Positions 1 through 13,197 are shown, numbered from the stretch's first letter. The stretch: 64,000 bases of DNA from Allium sativum (GCA_030737875.1 CM060909.1:35019159-35083158); one strand, 5' to 3'. Numbers and translations are program-made. Notes: generated by a model from the letters alone, not told the origin.

Positions 1-511
1 TCTGTATCCATATTCATAAGGATATGGATATGATTGTTCTGATATATAACTTAATGTATAGAGCATGAGGATGTGGTTATGATCATATTATCTGTGTGCT
101 TATGAATGATCATGACATGTATATATTGACGGATTTGTTAGGAAACAACAATGGACTGGTGCCCAACATATTTCAGTCCCATCACTATGCTTTCTTAAGT
201 ACTTATATCCCTAAAACCGTTTGTATACTGATACAAGTATGCTGAGTAGAGAAAATTGGAACATGAAATTTTTCCTGTATTGGTTGATGTTTTGTGCCCT
301 GCATAATAGAATGGTAATATTTTTGTTAAGAGAAACATGTTAGGTTTGAGGCTGCCTTTGGTATAATAAAATTTTCATTTTCTCTTTTGCTTTGTTCTTC
401 TTCCCCCCTTCTTGCGTTGTTCAATACTAATGTGCACTACCTGTTGGGCTTTTTTGGGGGAGGGGGGGTAGGTGGTCCTGAAGTGGCCTGAGTTAAAGTC
501 CTAGATGGGCA

Positions 512-516
<5 letters not shown>

Positions 517-549
<33 letters not shown>
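517..549. repeat. poly(T) tract
   Basis: An uninterrupted run of about 33 T residues lies within the CACTA interior. It could be the poly(A) tail of a retroposed sequence on the minus strand, but I recognise no LINE or SINE body next to it. Confidence 0.8.
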
Positions 550-550
<1 letters not shown>

Positions 551-2239
551 AAGTTAGGAGCAATGGATAAGAGATTGGTGTTATTTTATATTTTGAGAAT
601 TTGATGTTTGAAGAAGTTGATGGAACATTAATTATGTTGCATTAAATTGCAGGTTAAAAAAAATATGACAAATAAAATACTAGTGAGGTTAAATTTGGTA
701 AATCTGAAACGAAATAAAAGACAAGTCAATGATTTTCAGCATCCAATTTTCCCTGAAGGACTTCGACAGAAAACTTGGTTTCTCTTTGAAGGAACAACTG
801 TAGGACAAGCTTCCAAATCTTTGAACATTGATTTTATTTGAAATTATGATCCTATAACAATCTGACAACAATTAGGCATTTCAGTTTTTAGAGAAAAACG
901 ATGAATTGGGGGTCACAAGTTACTATCAAGAATAGAAGTTCAGAATCTTTTAGAGTTTGAAGATTGCAAACCATTGAAGGATACTAATCGATAAACTAAT
1001 CAAGATACGGGTTTGGATTTGGGTCCATAACCAGATCTAGACATATATTTTCTGTTGTGTATATTTTTAACATAAACATTGTACTATAAATTTTTGGTAT
1101 ACCACAAGTTTCAAAATTGTTCTCATCAAATATTGGATACAGCTTGATGTGAGCTCACCTAAGTGAAAGTAGGGTTGAAAGTTTGTCTTTTAAGTGTGGC
1201 CCTTGGGCTTCCAAGGTAAATGCCTGTGAAACCATTTTACCAGATAATTAGTTAAGTATAAATCATCTTTTATTCCTTCAGATTATGTTTCTTAAATTTT
1301 AAATTACAACTTTATTTGCTTAAATTCATAATTTTCAACATCTGTCTTTATCGAAAGAATTGCAGGGAAAGGCTAAAACATCATGTCAATTGAGTTATAA
1401 ATTTGTAGAAATTTTATTTTATTAGAATTCCTGTTTGTAGAATGTTGATATGATTCAAATGCCGAAATTCATTGGTAAATAAGTTTTTCTTTTTTCTTAA
1501 AATTTTTAGTGATTAACATTTCTAAAAGAAATCAACTGCAATAATCATTGTTATGACTTTTGCATAAAAATATTATTTATAAAGAGACAATTGTATTATT
1601 TAAAAGACTATTGTATTTTAATTTTGCATCATTTCTTATTTTTCATGGCATATGAAAACTATTATGATGCTTTGATTTTATTAATGTAATTTGCATTTAT
1701 GGTAGAGACCTGACTTGCAACTAGCTTTGTATCGGAAGGTGTATCTTAGTCATAAAACGAGAACCAACTGAAAGTATGCTAACTCAACCAGTAAAAGCTA
1801 AATAAAATGATTTGAAGAGAGGGTTTGAAATAAATGTTGGAAGTGTCTAGGACTCTCAATTAGAATTTAAAATTGTATATATGAGAAGATTAGAACAGAG
1901 AACAGACCCAAAGGTTCTCTGGTTGAGCTTGAGTGATGAAAAATATAACAAAGATCCAATCAAATGTTTTAAACTTAAAAAAGAACCTAAATCGAAGTCT
2001 GAATTGAAAGACAGGATCAAAAAACCTAAAAATACATAAATACATACATTTTTTGTCGTTACCCACTTGAATCCGAACCGGCTCGGTTTGAGTTCGTGTG
2101 CTAAAACGTATGGTTTGGACTTGAGAAAATCCTACGTATTAAAAACTGAGTCGATGGGTTGGGTTTGGATTTATCAAGTTGGGTCTAAGTGATACCTGGA
2201 GGTATGGCAAATCTCGTATAAGTTTATGATGTTCTACAG

Positions 2240-2475
2240 CAACGGAGACTCCATGGATTTAGTTCCTATTGCAGCTTTTCATGGTCGTGGAAAACGTTAA
2301 GGTAAAAATTCCAATATGAATTCAAACTATTCTTAGATGTCTTTTTAGCTCTGAATTTCGGTTCATTTTATACGTTTGTCCGTTTATTTGCGTCTTTCTG
2401 CAGGGATTTATGGCTCATTTCTTCTTGCATGTTATGATGAGCATAATGAAGAATACCAGAGTATCTGTAATATAG
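2240..2475 (+). pseudogene. LIG1: DNA ligase 1 fragment (two exons)
   Basis: Two exons with intact splice sites encode part of the catalytic region of ATP-dependent DNA ligase I, which seals Okazaki fragments and repair nicks in the nucleus. Exon A (2240-2301) reads GDSMDLVPIAAFHGRGKR and is followed by a GT donor. After a 102-bp intron ending in CAG, exon B (2404-2475) reads [18 protein letters not shown] and ends at another GT donor. These match a conserved block of eukaryotic ligase I seen in plants. The codon after GKR, normally Thr, is TAA, so the copy is dead even locally. The exons before and after are not found within the flanking kilobases. The surrounding DNA is CACTA sequence, so this is best read as a captured gene fragment. 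The family assignment is strong; whether the fragment is transcribed is unknown. Confidence 0.85.
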
Positions 2476-2830
2476 GTATGCACACTATTTGGATTATACA
2501 TAGTTGCATTTAAATATGAAGTGCGTGTTGGTTTCAGAAGTTGTTCCACACAACAACACTTATTACTTTGGACCATTCCAATAACTTGAGCTTATTGAGT
2601 GTGCAAACTGTATTGGACATAATTTTCCACATTAAAAGGTTGTATATTTGAGATTTGAATCCATTACAAATTCTCTTAGCTTAAGGTAACCTACATGTTT
2701 GATCAAATTCCTATAAGAGATGATACACCGCTAAGATATATGTTTGTTTGGAAGATCCCAGATCAAGTTGCCGCTATATTTGCTATATATTAAAATCATA
2801 GTTCGTTTAAGTTGTGGTCATTTAGTGTTC

Positions 2831-2902
2831 AGTTATGATGAGAACATGAGATGAAGTTATATATTGAGTTATGATGAGAACATGAGATGAAGTTATATAT
2901 TG
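2831..2902. repeat. 36-bp tandem duplication
   Basis: The unit beginning AGTTATGATGAGAACATGAG is present twice in direct, adjacent, apparently perfect copies (2831-2866 and 2867-2902). Confidence 0.9.
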
Positions 2903-3564
2903 AGAACATAATCCGTGTACTATTTATATCTGGATACATATTTATATATGTCTGGATAAATATATGTACTTCTGAATGTCATGAATTATGTTGATGTTTA
3001 AAATAGTCAGTGACCCATTAGTTCCGACGGTTTTTGTCTTTAATTATTATGTTAAAGACTAGATAATATGTCCTCGAGGAGTTTCTATGTTATTTAAGAC
3101 AAAATTCAGGTTTTTTCTGATTTTCTAGAGACCAGAAATTTAACACAAAGTGTCTGTTAGTTCTTATTGAGACACAAAGACAAAATAGCTAGTGATAAAG
3201 AAGTTAATAATATTGATTATAGGATGCATATGAGCATGTAAAAATTCAGCTACTAGAGATGCCAGTATAATTGGTTATGTGGTGTATTGGAAAAAATTCA
3301 AATGTATTTGTTTGTTAGGAAGGCTTCGTCATCTTGACATGTTATTTATCATTATTTGACCGTTGTTTCGGTATGTTGAATTTGCAGGTTATTGCTGCGA
3401 AGACCAAACCTGTGTAAAGCTCATAAGATTGCGGCAGTGGTGAGAGTAACCAGAGCCACCAAAGAAGGTAGTCCAGGTGTTCCTGAATGCAACTTAATTT
3501 TATTCGTTTAAAGTTAATTTTAATTCAAATCTGTGTACAACTATTTCTTTTCTATTAAAATATT

Positions 3565-3674
3565 TTGCCACAATTAGTCTGACATCAATTTACCATACGG
3601 TTAATTGATAATCTTTTTTGAAGTTAAATACAGTTGCCACAATTAGTCTGACATCAATTTACCATACGGTTAAT
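3565..3674. repeat. 41-bp direct repeat, 69-bp spacing
   Basis: The same 41-bp stretch beginning TTGCCACAATTAGTCTGACA occurs at 3565-3605 and 3634-3674, with 28 bp of different sequence between the copies. Confidence 0.9.
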
Positions 3675-4925
3675 GCTTGAATTGAATTTTTCAGTCTTTT
3701 ATGATTGTAGTTTCTGACGGTATTATGTTGCTAATACATGACATGACTCCTTCAAAAAGTTCTTATCAAAAAATAACTTTATACGGCGTAAATTAATTAT
3801 AATTTTTAACAGTCAAGAAAGTACATGTCCTCTATTATAATTGCATTCATTAGTTGGGTTTGAATTTATTACCTCCAACTATATGACTGTCTAACTATGC
3901 AGGAGATGTTGAGTTGAAGGATGCACCATCAGCATCTTCAACTAGTTTTGTCAAAAAAGAGGTTGAACAAGTCAAAGAGCAAACATGTTTTGTAATTTTT
4001 TTGGGCTAAAGCTTCGTTATTTTATAATTATTTTTTGTTGTTTTACCCCTTTGCGTATGTGCAGCCTAAAACACCTTCCCAAAACCAAACTCCTATATGT
4101 AGCAGCACACTCTTATGATTATAAATCATTTTAGGCATCAACTGGATTTTATCTCAGTTTATGAAATACAAAGAAAAGCAATAAGGATTTTTTTTAATTT
4201 TTTTTAAAGTTACCTTGGACATTTTTGATTTAGCCTTTATTTTAGGTGCCTTTTCCTCAAGCTCCGCCTCTCTTTCAAGTTCTCTTTCTCTAGCTTCAAT
4301 GTTCTTTCTAGGTAGTACTGCAGAAAAAAGTAGTTTATAATATTTTAAGAGAGCACATAAGAACTGCAACATTATTTGACAAATGAATTTCATCTATGGT
4401 AATAATAAATACTATGAGGTTATGAAGACCAAAACGCAGTTTACAAGTAGTATAATCTTAAATTGTATCGATTATGAGAAATGGCAATGACTGTGCCATT
4501 GTACTCTGCTAGCGCTTCCTGTTTAGTTGTAGGTCTAAATTTAGCTAAATTCTTAAATGCAGCTTACTATAGTTGAAAGGAAAAGGAAGAGAACATAATT
4601 TTACCTCAACTTGATAATGACTGTGTTACTATGTTAATTTTGTTGTTTCAGATATGAGTACTAGTTTCCCGGTCAAAGAAAGTCCGAATGTCACAAATAT
4701 CTCCAATTCTGCCCTTTTAAATCAAGATATATGGTCAAAGAATGAAATTTACCAATAGTTACTGCTTGAAGTAGGATATTAGTTACCAATAGTTACTGTT
4801 TGGTTTAACGTCCGCTTGCATTTTAATGACAAATCTTATGAGTGGCTTGCCTTCTCGCCATGCATGTAGATTGTTATTTTGATTTTGGAGAACTTGATAC
4901 ATATAAAAGTATCTCCACAAATTAT

Positions 4926-5048
4926 GTTTATGCAGAGAATTACCATTATTCCATTTAGCATTATTGCTATTTGTTGTTGTTTCAGGTTTTCATGTGTTCA
5001 ACACTGTTGTTGTTTGTTTATGCAGAGAATTACCATTATTCCATTTAG
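4926..5048. repeat. 33-bp direct repeat, 90-bp spacing
   Basis: A 33-bp stretch beginning GTTTATGCAGAGAATTACCA occurs at 4926-4958 and again at 5016-5048, without visible mismatch. Confidence 0.9.
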
Positions 5049-5699
5049 TTGCACAGATTATCTCCACAAATATGGATGACTACAACAATTATGAAGTTTT
5101 CTGAATACAATAATATTACCATGTACACACAAAATTCCATTTCGATAATCGTTCTGTTGAGTACATAAAAAGCTTTTTCCTTACATATTACTTAAGATCT
5201 TGCTCATATTCATGGCATATAATTGTTTTGAATATTTATATTTGCAGGTGCTAAATATTTTTCATGAGGAAATAGGACATGACTTTGGTGATGGTGTTTT
5301 GTCTAGCAGGTTTGGGTTAATTTATCTAGCAAGATTGGGTTGTTTTGTCTTGTGTCTTTTGTGTGTTAACTCAACAATTATGAACTATGTTTTGTATTTT
5401 GTGTACTCATGTTGACGTCAATGGGAATTGAAAACATATGTATTGAATTAGGTGTACTCATGGATTAAATTTCTTTTGTTAGTTGATACTTTATTTGCTA
5501 TTAATATATTTTGTGTGTTCATCTTTAACTCGTTATGAAGATTCATTTTAATTGTTATTATTAAAATGTATAAGTTGTAGAGATTTTTTTACTGTAACAT
5601 GTTAACTTAATAGCGTCTTGTGGAAGTTATTAAAGATATATGTTATAGCAGAAAAACTGCGTTATGAATATTCTCAAATTTATTGAGATTTAGATGTAT

Positions 5700-6030
5700 A
5701 ATAGCGGCAAAAATGAGCTATTGTATTGACGCAGCATAGCGGAAAAAACGAGCTATTGTATTGACGTAGCGTAGCGACAATGCTGTGTTATAAATATTTT
5801 GGCTTAGAATGAAATTTTGATGTATTATAGCGGTTAAAATGAGCTACTGTAATAAAGTAACATAGCGGCACATAACCGTTATCAAACAGGATCTTTAATA
5901 ACGGCATATAAAGCGTTATAAATGTTTAGCAGTTTTTTATAACATGTTCATATACAGCAGTTATGAAACCGCTATCTTTCTTATTCATAGCAGCTGTGGG
6001 CCGCTATCAAATAGCAGTTCTGTTGTAGTG
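5700..6030. repeat. CACTA subterminal repeats
   Basis: Multiple imperfect copies of short motifs (ATAGCGGCAAAAATGAGCTA, GAGCTATTGTATTGACG, CCGCTAT and complements) crowd the last 330 bp before the terminus at 6030. In En/Spm elements such repeats are the binding sites for the element-encoded TNPA-type protein; that role is inferred here from position and style. Confidence 0.65.
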
Positions 6031-6034
6031 ATTC

Positions 6035-7253
6035 CCTTTTTCAACTTGCTAAAAAAGGGAAGCGCAACTCCATATGGACACCAGAGTGCATTGCCGCATT
6101 CCAGGACCTCTTGAATCACTTAGAGCAACCACTATCTTATCAAAACCCATGGATCATGAAGATTTATATCACTTTTTGGTTGTTTCTGTGTAGACCATTA
6201 GCTTGGCACTCGTGCATATTGAAGATCGTGTCCAACGACCCGTTTACTACATTACTAAAAGATTGACAAGGGTGGAAAAAAATTATCCAAAGCTTGAGAA
6301 GCTAGCTTACTGTCCGTTGATCTCTTCCCAAAAGCTATGACCATATTTTCGGTGTCACCCAATGAGAGTCTACACTGACCAGCCGCTATGACAGATCCTG
6401 CAACGACCTAAGGCATCTGTATGTCTCTTGAAGTGGAATATAGAGCTGAGCCAGTTAAAGATCGCTTTCATTCCCTGTTGATCCATCCTAGAGCAAGCCC
6501 TCGCAGATTTCATAATAGAGTTCACAATTCCTGAAGATCCCCCTATAGAAGACAGTGAATCACCAGACGTTCAATGGAAGCTTTTCATGGATTGATCCTG
6601 TAACAGTCAGTGTTCCAGCACTGGAGTCGTGCTTTTCACTCTTGAGGAACGCTCGATCCGTTGTTCTCTTAAGCTCAACTTCCTTGTCACCAACAATGAT
6701 GCAGAATATGAAGCCTTGATTGCTGGACTAAGAATCGCAATCGAACTTAACATCAAGGCTCTCCAGATTTACTCCGACTCACAGCTCATTGTATGGCAGG
6801 TGTAGGGTGAATACCAAGCCAAGGGGGAAGGGGTCACTCCCTACCTCACTCGGGTCTGTGAACTGATCGCCAACTTTGATCACTACGTCATTAAACACAT
6901 CCCTCAGGAGCAAAATGAGAAATTCGATTCATTAGCAAAGCTGGCAAGCTCTGGGGATACACAACTCATGGGGTTAGCCCTAGTCGAAGTACTCAATTCT
7001 CCAAGCATCGATCAGATGCAAACTGATTTGGTCGCAGAGACGAAGATCGAGCCTAAGCCCGACTCCTGGATGACACTAATCAACAATTACCTACAACATG
7101 GAATCCTCCCTGAGAGCTACAAAGAAAGACGAGCACTCACTCGTAAATCATCTCGCTATATCATTCAAGATGGAATGCTCTACCGAAGGGGGTTCTCTAT
7201 TCCATTACTCTAGTTTGTAGCCCACAATGACATAAACCATGTGCTACTGGATG
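6035..7253 (+). pseudogene. Gypsy pol: RNase H and integrase N-terminal region, decayed
   Basis: The first codons give PFFNLLKKG, then after a frameshift WTPECIAAFQDLLNHL, the link between reverse transcriptase and RNase H. Next come RPVYYITKRL and the two RNase H parts. The plant dual RNase H block carries KLFMD, NNDAEYEALIAGLRIAIE, YSDSQLIVWQV and DSLAKLAS, supplying the acidic active-site positions. The tail (SWMTLINNYLQHGILPE, then DGMLYRRGFS) is the linker to the integrase zinc finger. The frame carries several stops, some of the CAG-to-TAG kind (for example after IVWQV). The reading continues after the LARD-like insertion at 20219 with HEGECGDHTGG, so this is one gene split by the insertion. 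Confidence 0.85.
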
Positions 7254-9229
7254 TGAAACGTCCCGCAAATCCGTGCTATCTGAATTGACTAAATACAACA
7301 CACGTCCAACCCAAATAACACAGAAATACGACTCATTATTAGAAAGAAGTTAGAGGATGAGAAATAGAAAGAAAGAAATATTAGAATAGAAGAAAAACGA
7401 AGATCACAACTCACAGCGGAACGAATAAAATATATTATATAACATAACTTTGGGAATACAAATCTGTTTTGTATATATATACATACCATCATCAGAGTAT
7501 ACATAACATTTGATTCAGCGGAAGTAACTCTAAATAACTAACGTTGAAGCCTCCAGCTTCAAGCTCCTCCAAGTGTATCTGTAAAAGCCTGAAACACTTG
7601 ACTGCCCGTACAAATTTGGGCACCCAAGAGTTTAGGAAAAACAAAACAAAATAAACTCTGGGTCAGTCATGGGACTGGTGTGAGTAAACTCCAACCACTT
7701 GTTTAACTTTCAAAACTCTTTTCAAAAGAAGAGATAATAGTAAGACCAGCCCACACATAAACACGGACGGTTTTTACCTTACTATAACCCAAAACACTTT
7801 GATATCAAATCCAGTGATATTATAGTAATGTCTACATCAAATAAATAACCAAATAGTAGAACGCTTGCATCTCACGCTCCACATATATAGTATAAAATCA
7901 AAAACCGCATGGCGCTTATTGGAGATTGGATTTCCAACAGGACAAGGTATGGAACCACCTTCCGATGATGTATCTCTAGAGGAGAATACACTGGGTTCAA
8001 CAAGAACATCTTGCAACCTGGCCCACACATGACCGACCACTCATTTCGCTTGAGTGTATCGAATGTATATCACCAACGGTTGGACTCAAACCACCGTTTC
8101 CCGAATGGGCAGAATCGATAGATTTAGAAACAAAAGGATTTTCTCTAGATAGGTGATTATACACCCTAATGGGTGCGACCCACATAGCCATGCTGCCTGC
8201 CCGATTTTTGTCCTTTCCCGGTTGTTGAGGCCTGAGGCTACGCATACTTACCATTCATTGATGACACAATCACTTTGAATGCCACATTGTCAGATCCGTT
8301 AATCACTAGTTGAGTTTGCACAAATATTCTGGATATTATGCTAAGGGATAAATCCGTTGCAACCATATACATTCATACAGACCAACCCATTTGATCATTG
8401 GAAATACTCTGTCAGACATTCGTCCATTTACGTTCGTTCTGGGATTGAACGAAACCGAAGGCACCATTTCTATTAATAGAAAAAGCCCTTGCACTTCACT
8501 CCGTCTTCAATATATTCAGCATACTTGGTTCGCAACGCTTATGCCAATACGGAGTGGTTCTTCGGATAATAATCCAACCGGTCTCTCCATATTGACAACG
8601 ATGGTCAAAACTTCGATAGTCTGTGATTTAACTATCGAATAAAAACAAGTGTTCAATCAACATATCAAACAAATCACTGGGCTCTTTAATTAATATTTCA
8701 TTAATTAAATCTCTTCTCTATTTCCTCAATCAATATTTGTTAACCCAATATTTCAATAATCATCTCGGCCTCTTATGTCATTTGGAAAACGTTTCCAAAT
8801 ATTAACTTCTTTTATTTTCTATATATTAGAAAAATCTCTATTTGCAATTGGAAACAATTCCAATCATTTATCTCTATCCCTTTTTGTTTGCAATATTCGA
8901 TTTTTATATTCACTTTACTATCGAATTCAATACGTCGATATAATGATTTCAAATTTCAAAATATCTTAAAAATATTCTAACTCCTTAAATTTCCGGAAAA
9001 TTTCGCCATAACCTCCCCTGTATCGGGAGCATCGGGAAATTTCAAATAGCTTCCCGGTATCTTCCTCAATCAAAAAGAAAAAGGAAAAGCCAAGCGGCTT
9101 GCCGATACGGCGCATAAATCTCATATGTGAATTAAACATGTACCTTTTTGTCGAGCACATAAATTTAAATCTTCATATATTCCATCCCATATCTGTTTAA
9201 CACCTGTTCACCTGTTTCCAATTCAATTC

Positions 9230-10950
9230 AACTCAATCTATTTGTTTGAATTCAAATTTGAATTGTTTGAATTTGGTTCCGCTCAATTATTCTTTAATTA
9301 GCCCTTTTGCCTATTTCACTTCTTTGTTTGAACATAACATGTTCAAACAAAATATTTAACTCGTTCCTAGCCAAATTGAATTTCAATTTTCAATTCTAGT
9401 TTCCTTTTCCATTTGAATATAAATTTCAAATCGAATTTACTTATTCAAATCACAATATCCATTCAAAACTCATTAACTAATTTTTTATTCAATTTAGTTA
9501 ATTCTATTCAATAAATCAAAATTTGGTTTCTGTTTCAAAAATCATATTCATTTACACAACTTGAATTCGCATATATTTTACAACTCAACTCTGAAATTTT
9601 CTAAATAGAACTTCGGATTTTACCTGCTTAAAATCCTTTCATAAAATTAAATAAACTATTATGGTTTTAAAACGCTTATGGCGCTGCTTTTCTGAAAATT
9701 TGATTTTGACATAACTCAAAATCTATACGACTAAATTCAGATTTTTCTCCTTCATTAGAAAACTATTATCAAATCGGTCCTGACGTTTCTTGTTTCAAAG
9801 AATTTCGACTTCAATTGGGTTCTGTATATTCAATTGAAGTTCGAATCGCCAATTTACGAACTGCAGCGCTGCGGCGAGTTCGTTTTAATTATATTTATAA
9901 ATATAAACTTTTTAAACTTCGTTTATATAAATTCAACTCCATTATGATATATTTAAAAATATATCAAACCATTTTTTCAACTCAACAAATATTTCTGATC
10001 TTCTATTTCATTTATATTTGAAGTCTATATTCAAATTACAATTCGATTCTAATTCAAATTCTATATTCAAATTCTATTTCAAATTCTATTTCAACTATTT
10101 GAATTCAAATTCCATTTTTAATCTATTGAACTTCAAATATTTAAACTCCATTTCTACTTGAACTTCAAATACCACATTTATATTCCTTTGAATCCAAATA
10201 TCATCTTTCAAATCTCTTTGAATCCCTCTTATTCAAATTCTTTCTAATTAAACTCCATTTGAGTTTTGTTTGACTCCTTATATTTAACACCATTTGAATT
10301 CTATTTAAATTCTTATATTTAAATCCTTTTTATTAAAACCCATTATTTAAATCCCATTTGAATTTTCCTTATTTCAAATCCATTTGAACTCCTTTAAATT
10401 CAAATTCCATTTCAAAATTTATTTGGATTTCCTATTTTGAAATCCTATTCCACTTCTTACTTTGAAATCCTATTTTCAAAGTTTATTTCAAATTCTATTT
10501 TGAAATCTCATATTCAAATTTCTACTTGAATTTCTATATTCAATTCCATGTTCAAATTCAACACTTGAATTTCTATTTCAAATCTCAATTCAAATTTCAT
10601 ATTTGAATTCCATTTCAAATCTCTATTCAAATTTCATATTTGAATTCTTCTTTGAAATACTATATTTCAAATTTCATTTAATTCTTCTTTGAAATTCTAT
10701 ATTTCAAATTCTATTTTGAAATTCTACATTCAAATCTCTCTTTGAATTTCTTTATTCGAATTCCTTTGAATTCAAATCTTATTTTAATTTCTTGAATTCA
10801 AATTCTATCTTCCCTTCTAATTTCGTCTATTCAAATTCTATTTGAACTTCTATTTGAATTTCTAATATTCAATCTCCTTTTAAAATTCAAATATTTAAAC
10901 TCCTTTTAAAATTCAAATGTTATACTCAAATTTTAATTGAATTATATATT
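9230..10950. repeat. TTCAAAT/ATTTGAA-rich low-complexity tract in the left LTR
   Basis: About 1.7 kb is built almost entirely from TTCAAATTC, TTTGAATTC and ATTTGAA words separated by short T- and C-rich spacers. No strict period is visible. The tract is largely self-complementary and could form many small hairpins. The same tract is in the other LTR at about 16261-17981. Confidence 0.85.
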
Positions 10951-11657
10951 TAAAAATTTCCTTTCACATCCTGTTTTGAAATTTCATCTCGAATTTCAAT
11001 TTCACGCTTATATTTCTATTTCTGAATTATCAAATGATAATTCTTTTTACCTCATTTATAACTTCGTTATAAAAGAATTATTTATAAACTTCGTTCAAAA
11101 AGAAACTACTTGTTTTAATTTCCAAGAACAAGTTTATGTTTAATTTCCATTTACAATTCAAATTCTATTTAAAAATAGAAATTTTCCTTTTTAAATCGCC
11201 AATATCCTTTTTACGATATTTTAAAATATCATTACTTAAGCCCAGTGATATTTAAACACACAAGGCAACGAATTATTTATTTTTCTAACACATCATATAT
11301 AACAATATATATATGCAAACAAATAAACAAACAGATAATATATTTTTGAGGAATCCAGTTGGATTCCTCCAACCTGTTTTCCTGCATCCACAGATGTTAG
11401 CACATAAATAATACCAATTCTGCTTCGTGGCAGAATATCGCGGTATAGAAGGTCATCCACTAATCATAGCGTGGGGCGTATAGGGTAATCATCCGCTATG
11501 AAACTGCGGGCATCCGCTAATGAGACTGCGGGAATCCAACAAATCAATCAACCCAATATATATATATATAGCCTAAATAACTAATATATATAAAACAACC
11601 AGAAAAATCCAAGCAAGCAACAACAATTATTTTTAATGAAATAAAAATAATTCTAAA

Positions 11658-11678
11658 GGTGAGTGAGATTTACTCACC
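11658..11678. repeat. Short inverted repeat (hairpin) in the left LTR
   Basis: GGTGAGT and ACTCACC form a perfect 7-bp stem with a 7-base loop. The copy in the other LTR is at 18689-18709. Its role is unknown. Confidence 0.75.
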
Positions 11679-13184
11679 GTGATTTTATTTGATTATCTTC
11701 GTTTTATCTGATTTTAAACAAATGTTTAAAATCAAATAAAATCCCATTTAGCTCCAAAACTTCCCAAACTTGTCCCATAGCATAGCCTATATCATACGAA
11801 TTCAAACCGCTTGACTTTGCTCGAATCTGATTATGTATGATGGACATAAAGTTTTTGACAAGTTTAAATATATAATTAACATTCCTCAGTAATTTAAATT
11901 AATTAAATTCTTACCTTATAATTCATTGTTGTATTTACCATTCCCAAAGAAACAAATCCAACTCTTGAAACCTACAGCAGATTTCCGAGCAGTTGTCACA
12001 CTACCATATAACCTCAACATCACTTGCTCCAGTCAATACTACTCCACCGAGCCCACACTCGAATCACCATAGTTTCCTTTCCATCCAGTTGAATTGAGTA
12101 AACTGTTCTCAATAACCCAAAAAAACATACCACCGAATGATTTCACTAGCAGTTCAAACCTCATCAGCCTACGGATATCCCTCCTCATCAATATAGCAAC
12201 GCTGCTTTCATCACCTACCAGTTCAACTCCTCATCACTGATTAACTTTCCATCGCAACCTCACAGCCCCCCAATAAAGTACGGACACCCTCAAACACAAC
12301 CTCGAGCTTCCCTGACAACTCACCCAGTTAAACGGTTCGTCACCACCAGACTCGAGATGATGAATAAGCTGACCTCGAGGTCCTCCATCGCAGCAGATTT
12401 CGTTCGTCGCCCTAGTTTCCAGTTCGGATTTTGAAGACCGAAGGCGAGCGTCGCACCCTTAAATCGATCGATGTACGAGCTCCAGTGAATATTACGATTT
12501 CGATCCAAACCCCTTTTTTTTTTTTCTCTGCTTGATGAAATCGGTTTGCAGAAGGAAGAACGAGGGGCAGAAATGAAATGAGTGGGTTTGGTAATGACCC
12601 TTAAACGAGTGCGATGGATGAATTTATAGATTTGAGAGCAGACAAAATGTACAACTCCATTAATCCTGTGTTTCTTAGCTTTTCAAAGGCAGACAAATTT
12701 TACAGCTCAAGAAGGAAAGAGATGGGCTGCGTGATTAAGTTTTTAGGATGGCGCTACTTAAACATAGGTCGGCTGATGGATGTAACTTTTATTTGATTTG
12801 ATTTTTGTTATATATAATATTTTCAAATATCTCGTGTCCTTAATTTGCAAACCCAAATCGGTATTTAACCGTAACGACTGACGTTTCTAGCCTTATCTGA
12901 TATTCCAAACACAACGGCACAGATAATGGAATTTAATTCGTCTGTATAGAAGAAATAATAATTCAAATTAATAACTTAAATTAAATTCGATTTGAAATAT
13001 AAATTGATTTCAAACAACTAAATTTATCGATAACAATCTATTATTATCGATCTGTTCGATATTAAATCATATAATGATTTTTAAACTGAAAAATTCCATA
13101 ATAAAAATCCATTTATTTTTGAATCAATATTTAAAACTATATTAAATATTTAAAATTAATCGACGAAAAATCTGGGTCGTTACA

Positions 13185-13197
13185 TTCTTCCCCCCTT
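13185..13197 (-). promoter_or_regulatory. Polypurine tract of the LARD-like element
   Basis: On the minus strand AAGGGGGGAAGAA abuts the TG of the 3' LTR. It primes plus-strand DNA synthesis in LTR retrotransposons. Just before it on the minus strand lies a remnant reading TTTCGAGGACGAAATTATTT, closely similar to the sequence before the PPT of the Tekay element near 62620. This supports common ancestry. Confidence 0.9.

Larger units (their letters stand above)
1..6030. mobile_element. CACTA (En/Spm) transposon, right-hand part
   Basis: The right end is at 6030, where the sequence reads ...CTGTTGTAGTG, the complement of a CACTACAACAG terminus. The last 330 bases are full of short TAGCGG/CCGCTA and GAGCTATTGTATTGACG repeats, the subterminal repeat pattern of CACTA elements. 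Immediately beyond 6030 gypsy RNase H coding sequence begins, so the element was inserted in a retrotransposon. The matching left end is not in the window. No transposase is visible. The interior is AT-rich and non-coding apart from two DNA ligase exons (2240-2475) and short exon-like runs I cannot assign: after a CAG acceptor near 3388, after one at 3901-3903, and a charged, glutamate-rich minus-strand run at about 4200-4320. Small open frames at 647-841 and 5200-5415 show nothing recognisable. Confidence 0.75.
7254..13184 (-). repeat. 3' LTR of the LARD-like element (5931 bp)
   Basis: Starts TGAAACGTCCCGC and ends GGGTCGTTACA on the plus strand. It is nearly identical to 14285-20213; by eye I count nine single-base differences, all transitions, and a T-run of 12 versus 10 near 12511. 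It contains several short open frames, all duplicated in the other LTR and none resembling a known protein. The right third has a hairpin GGTGAGT...ACTCACC at 11658-11678 and short CCGCTA...GCGGG repeats at about 11500-11535. Confidence 0.93.

Noticed and set aside
435..440. CACTAC as a possible left end of the first CACTA element
   Set aside because: It continues CTGTTGGGC, which does not match the complement of the right end (CACTACAACAG), and no subterminal repeats follow.
647..841. 64-codon plus-strand frame after a CAG acceptor-like site
   Set aside because: No similarity recognised, no flanking exon, and AT-rich composition like its surroundings.
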